64,000 bases of DNA from assembly GCF_001976065.1 (NCBI RefSeq), contig NZ_MNAH01000011.1:142684-206683 (forward strand), written 5' to 3'. This DNA is from Pseudomonas putida. GTDB taxonomy: Bacteria; Pseudomonadota; Gammaproteobacteria; Pseudomonadales; Pseudomonadaceae. Position 1 is the stretch's first letter. Each line of letters opens with the position of its first letter. Positions 25,214 through 32,131 of the stretch are shown here, piece after piece. The notes beneath the pieces were generated by a model, which did not search any database, was not told where the DNA came from, and was given only the letters and a program-made list of their open reading frames with translations. A program made the position numbers and the translations under genes.

Positions 25214-25603
25214 TTAACTTGAGGCCTCGGCATCGGCTTCGGCGAATGCTTCCCGGGCGAGCCGGAAACTGTCGACGGCAGCGGGAACACCGCAATATAT
25301 GCCGACCTGAAGCAGAATTTCGCGTATTTGCTCACGACTCAGGCCGTTACGCAAGGCGCCGCGCACATGCAGCTTGAGTTCGTGCGGGCGGTTGAGGGCC
25401 GAGATCATGGCCAGGTTGATCATGCTGCGCTCCTTGAGCGACAAACCCTCACGACCCCAGACGTGGCCCCAGCAGTACTCGGTCACCATCTCCTGCAGGG
25501 GGCGGGTGAAGTCGTCGGCGTTCTCGATGGAGCGATTCACATAGGCTTCGCCCAGCACCTGGGTGCGGATCTTCAGGCCTTTTTCGTATTTTTCGTTGCT
25601 CAT
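25214..25603 (-). CDS. Carboxymuconolactone decarboxylase-like protein
   Basis: A 129-residue all-helical protein of the CMD/PcaC family (EYCWGHVWGREGLSLKERS; MISALNRPHELKLHVRGAL). It lacks the CxxC of the AhpD peroxidase branch, so it is the PcaC-like branch, whose members decarboxylate or act as unassigned lyases. Start at 25603 just before MSNEKYEKG. It lies between the semialdehyde dehydrogenase and the regulator in one orientation, separated by a REP pair. Its reaction in this pathway is unknown. Confidence 0.83.
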   Translation of the reverse strand: MSNEKYEKGLKIRTQVLGEAYVNRSIENADDFTRPLQEMVTEYCWGHVWGREGLSLKERSMINLAMISALNRPHELKLHVRGALRNGLSREQIREILLQVGIYCGVPAAVDSFRLAREAFAEADAEASS

Positions 25604-25634
25604 TTTCAATTGTCTCCTGGCAAGCACCGACCTG

Positions 25635-25702
25635 TGTAGGAGCCGGCTTGCCGGCGAAGGCGTACTTGAGGGCGCCTTCGCCGGCAAGCCGGGCTCCTAC
25701 AG
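25635..25702. repeat. Inverted REP pair inside the operon
   Basis: Tightly spaced facing GTAGGAGCCGGC copies between the semialdehyde dehydrogenase and CMD-like genes. They could set differential mRNA stability within the operon. Confidence 0.85.
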
Positions 25703-25710
25703 GTATTCAT

Positions 25711-27162
25711 TCACAGTCCACCCATCAAGGTGTATTTGAGTTCCAGGTAATCCTCGATGCCATATTTGGAGCCTTCGCGCCCCAGCCCCGAGGATTTGAT
25801 CCCGCCAAATGGCGCGACTTCGGTGGAAATCAACCCTTCGTTGATCCCGACCATGCCGTATTCCAGCGCTTCGCTCATGCGCCAGGCGCGGCCCAGGTCG
25901 CGGGTATAGCAGTAGGCCGCCAGGCCGAATTCGGTGTCGTTGGCCATTTGCACAGCCTCGGCCTCGCTGTCGAACCGGAACACCGCGGCGAGAGGCCCGA
26001 AGGTTTCTTCCCGGGCGACTTTCATTTGCGTGGTGATGCCGGCCAAAACCGTGGGCTGGAAGAAACCGTGACCCAGCGCGTGACGTTCGCCGCCACACAG
26101 CAGCTGAGCACCTTGCGCCAGCGCGTCCTGTACATGGTCTTCAACCTTGGCCACGGCGCGCGCGTTGATCAGCGGGCCTTGGCTGACGCCGGCATCGAAA
26201 CCGCTGCCAACCTTGAGCTGCGACACCCGTTCGGCCAGGCGCGCGACGAAGGCGTCGTGTATGCCGTCTTGCACCAGGAAGCGATTGACGCAGACGCAGG
26301 TCTGGCCGGCATTGCGGAATTTGGCGATCAGCGCGCCGTCCACCGCGCGCTCCAGGTCGGCATCGTCGAAGACGATAAAAGGCGCGTTGCCGCCCAGTTC
26401 CAGCGAGACCTTTTTCAGCGTCGGCGCGCACTGCGCCATCAGCAACTTGCCAATGGCCGTGGAGCCGGTGAACGACAGTTTGCGCACCAATGGGCTTGCG
26501 GTCAGCTCGGCGCCAATGGCGATGGCATCGCCGGTGATTACGTTGAAAATGCCGGCAGGAATGCCCGCCTGCTCGGCCAGGGCGGCCATGGCCAGGGCCG
26601 AGAACGGCGTCTCCGGCGCCGGCTTGACGATGCACGGGCAGCCGGCGGCCAGCGCCGGGCCGGCCTTGCGGGTGATCATCGCCGCGGGGAAGTTCCAGGG
26701 GGTGATCGCCGCGACGACACCGATCGGCTCCTTGCTCACGACAATGCGCGCATCGCCCTTGTGGCTGGGAATGGTGTCGCCATAGATGCGTTTGGCTTCT
26801 TCGGCAAACCACTCGATGAAGCTGGCGGCGTAGAGGATTTCGCCCTTGGCTTCGGCCAACGGCTTGCCTTGTTCGAGGGTGAGGATTTCGGCCAGGGCAT
26901 CGGCGTTTTCCAGCATCAGCGCGTGCCAGCGCTTGAGCGTGTTGCTGCGTTCCTTGGCGGTCAGTGCACGCCAGGCCGGCCACGCCTTGTTGGCGGCGTC
27001 GATGGCCTGGCGTGCGTGTTCGGCGCCCAGGTTCGGCACCTGGCCGATCAGTTGGCCGGTGGCCGGGTTGAAGATGTCCTGTTGCGCACTGTCGGGCGCA
27101 TCCAGCCATTGGCCGTTGAGGTAGGCCTGCTGGCGGAACAGTAACGAGGCTGCTGGGCTCAT
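25711..27162 (-). CDS. gabD: NAD(P)-dependent succinate-semialdehyde dehydrogenase
   Basis: A 483-residue aldehyde dehydrogenase closest to the GabD group. It oxidises succinate semialdehyde to succinate in the cytosol. The catalytic Glu is in LELGGNAPFIVFDDADL and the nucleophile Cys in NAGQTCVCVNRFLV; the double Cys near it (CVCVNR) is typical of GabD. ITPWNFPAAMITRK and FTGSTAIGK mark the cofactor site. Start at 27162 with AGGAG five bases upstream. A C4 semialdehyde exit from the pathway would feed the TCA cycle. Glutarate semialdehyde is a possible alternative substrate. Confidence 0.88.
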   Translation of the reverse strand: MSPAASLLFRQQAYLNGQWLDAPDSAQQDIFNPATGQLIGQVPNLGAEHARQAIDAANKAWPAWRALTAKERSNTLKRWHALMLENADALAEILTLEQGKPLAEAKGEILYAASFIEWFAEEAKRIYGDTIPSHKGDARIVVSKEPIGVVAAITPWNFPAAMITRKAGPALAAGCPCIVKPAPETPFSALAMAALAEQAGIPAGIFNVITGDAIAIGAELTASPLVRKLSFTGSTAIGKLLMAQCAPTLKKVSLELGGNAPFIVFDDADLERAVDGALIAKFRNAGQTCVCVNRFLVQDGIHDAFVARLAERVSQLKVGSGFDAGVSQGPLINARAVAKVEDHVQDALAQGAQLLCGGERHALGHGFFQPTVLAGITTQMKVAREETFGPLAAVFRFDSEAEAVQMANDTEFGLAAYCYTRDLGRAWRMSEALEYGMVGINEGLISTEVAPFGGIKSSGLGREGSKYGIEDYLELKYTLMGGL

Positions 27163-27203
27163 GCCGGCTCCTGACAAAAATTCAAAAGATCTGCGCGGGC
27201 CCC

Positions 27204-27293
27204 TGTGGGAGCGAGCCTGCTCGCGATAGCGGTTTGTCAGTCGACATTGATGTTGAATGTCAGTCCGTCATCGCGAGCAGGCTCGCTCCCACA
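27204..27293. repeat. Inverted REP pair, GTGGGAGCGAGCC family
   Basis: Facing REP copies between flavin reductase copy 2 and the semialdehyde dehydrogenase gene, inside the presumed operon. Confidence 0.85.
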
Positions 27294-27326
27294 AGGTTTT
27301 TCCCACAAGGTTTTGTGTGGAACCGA

Positions 27327-27812
27327 TCAGGCCAGGGTGGGCAGGGGGCCCAACTTGCCTTTGTGGTAGATCATCGGCGTCACCGGTTGCTCGGGCAGGA
27401 TCAGGTTCTTCACCGCACCGACGATGATGGCGTGGTCGCCGCCATCGTATTCGCGCCACAGTTCGCACTCGATGATCGCCGTGGCCTTGCGCAGCAACGG
27501 GTTGCCCAGTTCGCTCAAGTGCCACTCGATGCCGTTGGCCTTGTCCTTGCCTTTACCGGCAAACGCATAGGCTTCGGCAGTCTGGTCGGCGGACAGCAGG
27601 TGAATCGCGAACTGCTTGCTGTCACGCAGGATCGGGTAAGTGTCAGAGGCGTAGTTGGGGCAGAACAGCACCAGTGCCGGATCGATCGACAGTGCACTGA
27701 AGGCGCTGGCGGTGATGCCGACGATGCCACCAGCCGGGTCCAGGGTGGTGACCACCGTGACCCCGGAAGGGAACGAGCTCATGACGTCTTTGTAAATGCC
27801 GGGTTCGATCAT
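27327..27812 (-). CDS. Flavin reductase (RutF/HpaC-like), copy 2
   Basis: A 161-residue flavin reductase about 70% identical by hand alignment to the copy at 14527-15012. SFPSGVTVVTT, ITASAFSALSIDPALVLFC and GDHAIIVGAVKNLI are conserved. It is in the operon driven from motif 6, directly after the aldehyde dehydrogenase. Two reductases in one regulon may serve one oxygenase, or one may prefer FAD or a different partner. Copy 2 begins at 27812 with MIEPGIYKDV. Confidence 0.9.
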   Translation of the reverse strand: MIEPGIYKDVMSSFPSGVTVVTTLDPAGGIVGITASAFSALSIDPALVLFCPNYASDTYPILRDSKQFAIHLLSADQTAEAYAFAGKGKDKANGIEWHLSELGNPLLRKATAIIECELWREYDGGDHAIIVGAVKNLILPEQPVTPMIYHKGKLGPLPTLA

Positions 27813-27824
27813 TTCTCAGGACTC

Positions 27825-29306
27825 CTAGCGCATCACGAATGGATCAGGCATCGGTGCCTGGGACAGATTGATCCACACCGTTTTCAACTCGGTGTAGGCC
27901 AGCACGGAATCGATGCCGCTTTCGCGTCCATAGCCACTGTTCTTGAAGCCGCCGATCGGCGCCATGGCTGACACCGCGCGATAGGTGTTGACCCAGATGA
28001 TCCCCGAACGCACGTCCCGGGCCAGGCGATGGGCGCGGCCCAGGTCGCGGGTCCAGATGCCGGCGGCGAGGCCGAACTGCGAGTCGTTGGCGATCGCCAG
28101 GGCTTCGGCTTCGTCCTTGAAGCGAATGACCGAGGCCACCGGGCCGAAGACTTCTTCCTGCATGATCTTCATCGAATTGCGGTCGCATTCGAACAGGGTC
28201 GGCTCATAGAACCAGCCTTCACCCAGATTCTGCGGACGCTTGCCACCCAGGCGCAGTGTTGCCCCTTCGGCAATGGCATCAGCCACCAGTCCTTCGACCA
28301 CGGCCAACTGTTGCGCGGTGGCCATCGGGCCCATTTCGCTACTGTCTTCCTGCGGGTTGCCGATGCGGATGCGCTGGGCGCGGTCCACCAGGCGAGCGAC
28401 GAATTCGTCGTAGATCTCGTCCTGCACCAGCAGGCGCGAACCCGACACACAACTTTGCCCGGAGGCGGCGTAGATGCCGGCAATGGCGCCGTTGATCGCA
28501 CTGTCGAGGTCGGCGTCGGCGAAGATGATGTTCGGCGATTTGCCGCCCAGTTCCAGGGACAGTTTCGCGAAGTTCTCGGCGCTGCTGCGCACCACGTGCC
28601 GGGCCGTCGCCGCGCCGCCGGTGAAGGCGATCTTGCGCACCAGCGGATGGCGAGTCAGGGCGGCGCCGGTGCTCGGGCCGTAGCCGGTAACGACGTTGAC
28701 CACGCCCGGCGGGATGCCGGCTTCCAGCGCCAAACGCGCCAGCTCGAGAATGGTCGCCGAGGCGTGCTCCGACGGCTTGATCACGATGGTATTGCCTGCC
28801 GCCAGGGCTGGCGCCAGCTTGATCGCGGTCAGGTACAGCGGGCTGTTCCACGGAATGATCGCGGCGACCACGCCCATGGCTTCGTGCACGGTGTAGGCGA
28901 ACAGGTCGGGCTTGTCCAGCGGCAGGGTGCCGCCTTCAAGCTTGTCGGCCAGGCCCGCGGTGTAGTGGAAAAACTCCGGCAGATAGCCGACCTGGCCGCG
29001 GGTCTCGCGGATCAGCTTGCCGTTGTCGCGGCTTTCCAGCTGCGCCAGTTGTTCCTTGTTTTCGGCGATCAGGTCGCCCAGGCGGCGCAGCAACTTGCCC
29101 CGGGCGGTGGCGGTCAAGCCACGCCAGGCCGGGCTGTCGAAGGCGCTCTGCGCAGCCTGTACGGCGCGCTCGACGTCGGCTTCGTCGGCATCGGGCAGTT
29201 CGGCCCAGGGTTCGGCCAGGGCCGGGTTGAGGCTTTCGAAGGTCTTGCCGGAGAGGGCATCGACCCATTCACCGCCGATGCACATCTGGAAGCGAGCGAG
29301 TGTCAT
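27825..29306 (-). CDS. Aldehyde dehydrogenase
   Basis: A 493-residue NAD-type aldehyde dehydrogenase. The catalytic Glu is in SLELGGKSPNIIFADADLD and the Cys in ASGQSCVSGSRLLV; IIPWNSPLYLTAIKLAPAL is the conserved early motif. It resembles carnitine/4-trimethylaminobutyraldehyde and hydroxymuconic-semialdehyde-type enzymes more than GabD. Its ATG overlaps the hydrolase stop by 4 bp. In a pyridine-like scheme it could oxidise an N-formyl or enamide aldehyde formed by ring opening. The substrate is not readable from sequence. Confidence 0.87.
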   Translation of the reverse strand: MTLARFQMCIGGEWVDALSGKTFESLNPALAEPWAELPDADEADVERAVQAAQSAFDSPAWRGLTATARGKLLRRLGDLIAENKEQLAQLESRDNGKLIRETRGQVGYLPEFFHYTAGLADKLEGGTLPLDKPDLFAYTVHEAMGVVAAIIPWNSPLYLTAIKLAPALAAGNTIVIKPSEHASATILELARLALEAGIPPGVVNVVTGYGPSTGAALTRHPLVRKIAFTGGAATARHVVRSSAENFAKLSLELGGKSPNIIFADADLDSAINGAIAGIYAASGQSCVSGSRLLVQDEIYDEFVARLVDRAQRIRIGNPQEDSSEMGPMATAQQLAVVEGLVADAIAEGATLRLGGKRPQNLGEGWFYEPTLFECDRNSMKIMQEEVFGPVASVIRFKDEAEALAIANDSQFGLAAGIWTRDLGRAHRLARDVRSGIIWVNTYRAVSAMAPIGGFKNSGYGRESGIDSVLAYTELKTVWINLSQAPMPDPFVMR

Positions 29307-30136
29307 GCAACGATCCCCTTGATCTGGTTTTGTCGGGAGTGCGCAGTGTCGAGAAACTCCAGCAACAGCTGGTTGACCAGGCGCGGCGATTCTACGGGCA
29401 TCATATGCCGCTGCTCGGCGAGTACGGCAACCTTGGCGCCGGGAATGCGCTGGGCCAGTTGCTCAGCCATTTCCGGGGTCGACCCAGGGTCGAGTTCGCC
29501 GGTGGCGATCAGCGCCGGTACCTGGATGTTGCCCAGGTCCTCGGCGCGGTACATGTCCTGGGTGGCAAACAATTCGTAGGTGGTCAGGTATCCCTGGGGG
29601 TCATTGCCCGCCAGCGTCTGGCGAATCGCGGCGATCTGCGCCGGATTGGCCGCCTGGTATTCACGGCTGAACCAGCGTGACAATGCGGCTTCCGCGTTGG
29701 CATCCGGGCCGTGTTCGGCGGCCTGGCTGGTGCGGGCGATCACACCAGCGCGTTGTTCAGCGGTGCGATTGAACACGCTGTTGAGCACCACAAGGCTTTG
29801 CAGGCGTTGCGGGTAATGCAGGGCGAAAGCCCGCGCCACCAGCCCGCCCATGGAGAAACCGATCACTGCCGCCTTGGGCAATTGCAGATGATCGAGCAGC
29901 TCGAGCAACTGGTCGGCATAACCGAGCAGCGGCGTGCCGCTTTCAGGACGTGGGCTGGCGCCATGGCCGAGCATGTCATAGGCGATGACGCGGTATTTCG
30001 TGGCCAGGCCAACGATCTGGCCGCCCCACATTTCTTTGTTCAGGCCCACGCCGTGGATCAAGACCACGGGCTGGCCTTGGCCGGTCGCCAGGTAACTGGT
30101 GCCAGCCGGGGTGCGTTCAGCGGTGAGCCGAATCAT
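29303..30136 (-). CDS. Alpha/beta-fold hydrolase
   Basis: A 277-residue alpha/beta hydrolase with the nucleophile elbow GFSMGG, oxyanion region LIHGVGLNKEMWGG and the late His in EQRHMMPVESPR. It resembles RutD, PcaD-like and other C-C or C-N bond hydrolases of catabolic operons. Start at 30136 (MIRLTAERTP) after a GGAGCG-type site. It is translationally coupled to the aldehyde dehydrogenase by a 4-bp overlap. It may hydrolyse an amide, ester or carbamate produced after ring opening. Confidence 0.86.
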   Translation of the reverse strand: MIRLTAERTPAGTSYLATGQGQPVVLIHGVGLNKEMWGGQIVGLATKYRVIAYDMLGHGASPRPESGTPLLGYADQLLELLDHLQLPKAAVIGFSMGGLVARAFALHYPQRLQSLVVLNSVFNRTAEQRAGVIARTSQAAEHGPDANAEAALSRWFSREYQAANPAQIAAIRQTLAGNDPQGYLTTYELFATQDMYRAEDLGNIQVPALIATGELDPGSTPEMAEQLAQRIPGAKVAVLAEQRHMMPVESPRLVNQLLLEFLDTAHSRQNQIKGIVA

Positions 30137-30178
30137 GGAGCGCTCCTGCATACCTTTTTGTTGTAGTGACCGACCGTC

Positions 30179-30769
30179 TTACTGGGCTTTTTCAGCGGCC
30201 AGTTCTTCCAGGTCGATGTAGCGGTTGCCGATGCGTGGGTGCAGGCGGCCGCCGTCGGCACAACCCAGGACCACGACGATTTCGTCGGCACGCGGTGCGT
30301 CTTCGATCTGCATTTCCAGGGTGATGTAGTGCGAACGCAGACCTTCATCGTCCTTGTGCATCATCGGGATCTGGATCGAGGTACCCGGGCCGCCGCGCTT
30401 GTTGGTGAAGCTCAGGTAGCTCTTGGCTTTCACCGCTTCGCGGTAATGGTTGCCAAAGCGCAGGGTGTGGATCACCGCAGAGGCGTGTTCGATTTCACCG
30501 TCGGCACCGACCACGGCGGCCTTGCCGTAGGCTTCGATCTTCTCGGCACCGCCGATGATGCCTACCAGACGCTCGACCATCATTGCGCCGAGGTCAGAGC
30601 AGTTGGCGCGGATTTGCGGCTTGAGGTCTTCAACGAAGCCGTTGCCCAGCCAAGGGTTCTTCATCACCACGGCCAGCCCGACCATGGTCACGGGCTTGTC
30701 GGTGGCCTTGCCGCCTTCGATGAAGGTTTCTTCGACATAGCTGACGATCTTGCGGATTTCGAAACTCAT
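30179..30769 (-). CDS. AA_synth (PF06684-type) family protein
   Basis: A 196-residue protein of the amino-acid-synthesis family, whose biochemical role is not established. It begins MSFEIRKIVSYVEE and has VGLAVVMKNPWLGNGFVEDL and GAEKIEAYGKAAVVG blocks. It is the first gene of the long operon, 41 bp after motif 6, so it is probably made in large amount under inducing conditions and may be an early enzyme of the pathway. I cannot assign a reaction. Confidence 0.82.
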   Translation of the reverse strand: MSFEIRKIVSYVEETFIEGGKATDKPVTMVGLAVVMKNPWLGNGFVEDLKPQIRANCSDLGAMMVERLVGIIGGAEKIEAYGKAAVVGADGEIEHASAVIHTLRFGNHYREAVKAKSYLSFTNKRGGPGTSIQIPMMHKDDEGLRSHYITLEMQIEDAPRADEIVVVLGCADGGRLHPRIGNRYIDLEELAAEKAQ

Positions 30770-30810
30770 GAGCTGCTCCGTATCAGGGTGAAAGGTGTCT
30801 GTGCGTATGA

Positions 30811-30826
30811 TGGTATACCATAATAC
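30811..30826 (+). promoter_or_regulatory. Regulon motif 6, main operon promoter
   Basis: TGGTATACCATAATAC lies 42 bp before the AA_synth gene. Here the second inverted pair, GGTAT-N6-ATACC, is perfect. It should control the seven-kilobase run from 30769 to 23819. Confidence 0.77.
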
Positions 30827-30919
30827 CGGATGCGCAATAGCCTGATGGGAGTTTCTGGTCGGAAGGCGATGAAAAGCGGGGGTTGGGGATTGCGATGGGC
30901 TGGCCGGTGGTGAAAATCC

Positions 30920-31061
30920 TGTAGGAGCTGGCTTGCCAGCGAAGGCGGCCGTCTATCTGACCCATCTCCCGCAGATGCGCACCGCTCAAACTGTAGGAGC
31001 TGGCTTGCCAGCGAAGGCGGCATCACGGCCACCATCGCATCGCCAGCAAGCCGGCTCCTAC
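30920..31061. repeat. REP cluster, three copies
   Basis: Two direct GTAGGAGCTGGC copies about 71 bp apart and one inverted copy lie between the AraC gene end and the AA_synth promoter. Confidence 0.85.
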
Positions 31062-32035
31062 GGATGTGCGTTACGCAAATTCAGCTTGCCCCCACTGCGG
31101 ACCTCTCTGGCAGTACAACCAAAGTGTCGACGGAAGCTACGGGTGAACTGCGCCTGGTCGCTGAAGCCCCAACGCATGGCCAGCTCACCGATCGACAGGT
31201 GGCAGCCAGGGTCGTGCAGCCCCCTGTTGACCGCCTCGAGACGGCGCAGGCGAATCCATTCCCCCAGGCTGTGGGGCGTGCTGCTGAAGAGTTTATGCAG
31301 ATAACGCACCGACAACCCACAGGCGTCGGCGATCATCTGCGGCGCGAGGTCGGGGTTGCCCAGTTGCTGGTCGATGTACTGCTCGATCCGTTGCAAATGC
31401 AGGGCGGCCAGGTTCGAGCTTTCGCTGCTGAGCACCCGCTCATCGTCACGCAAGGCCATCAACAGTGTCGAAAGGGCCTGCTCGAGCAACATATGGCGGG
31501 CAGGCGCGTCGCATTCGTCGAAACGGGCGGCGCACATCGCCAGTTGATCGACAAAGATCCGCCCGAGTGCGCGCCTGGCGTCAAAGCACAGGCGATTGTA
31601 GCGCTCAGCGCCGCGCAGTTGGCCATGCAGCGCGCGTTCGGGGAGCTTGAACACCCACAGATCGTTGTCGCTGGCGTAGTGAAAGCGGTAGGGCGCATCC
31701 CCCCGTTCAAAGATGAAACCACCAGGCTGGCAATGCAGGGCCCGACCGTCCTGTTCGAAATGCACTTCGCTGCGCCGCGGTACGGTGACGAGGTAGCAGG
31801 CTTCGTGGTCTTCACTGACCTGGGCCTTGCTGCGCGAATAACCCAGTTGACTGGAGCGCAGGCGTGAAAGGGTCAGGGCGGTACTGCCGGTTTCCCAGAT
31901 CTGCAGGCTGCCGCTGAACGGGCTGTTCGGGGCGAATTCCAGGGACAACGGAAAATAGGCGCTGCCAATAGCCTGGGCCCAGAGCGGCTGGCGTTGACTG
32001 TCTGGCCAGGAGCGGGTGGAGAGTTTGTATGCCAT
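31058..32035 (-). CDS. AraC-family transcriptional regulator of the hyuBA operon
   Basis: A 325-residue regulator with an AraC-binding-like sensory domain (about 1-200) and a C-terminal double helix-turn-helix (about 225-320: APQMIADACGLSVRYLHKLF and ELAMRWGFSDQAQFTRSFRR). It resembles FeaR/NphR-type activators of aromatic or amine catabolism. Start at 32035 (MAYKLSTRSW); the longer frame is not supported by the domain. It follows hyuA on the same strand by 96 bp, so it is the likely regulator of the oxoprolinase-type genes. Confidence 0.85.
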   Translation of the reverse strand: MAYKLSTRSWPDSQRQPLWAQAIGSAYFPLSLEFAPNSPFSGSLQIWETGSTALTLSRLRSSQLGYSRSKAQVSEDHEACYLVTVPRRSEVHFEQDGRALHCQPGGFIFERGDAPYRFHYASDNDLWVFKLPERALHGQLRGAERYNRLCFDARRALGRIFVDQLAMCAARFDECDAPARHMLLEQALSTLLMALRDDERVLSSESSNLAALHLQRIEQYIDQQLGNPDLAPQMIADACGLSVRYLHKLFSSTPHSLGEWIRLRRLEAVNRGLHDPGCHLSIGELAMRWGFSDQAQFTRSFRRHFGCTAREVRSGGKLNLRNAHP

Positions 32036-32131
32036 GGCTGCCCTCGTATCATTTTTATTATGAGGACGATGCCGACGCAAACAGCCGCCGGCACCGTGGG
32101 TCTGCCATCATTTGCCAATGCTTACGGGCGG

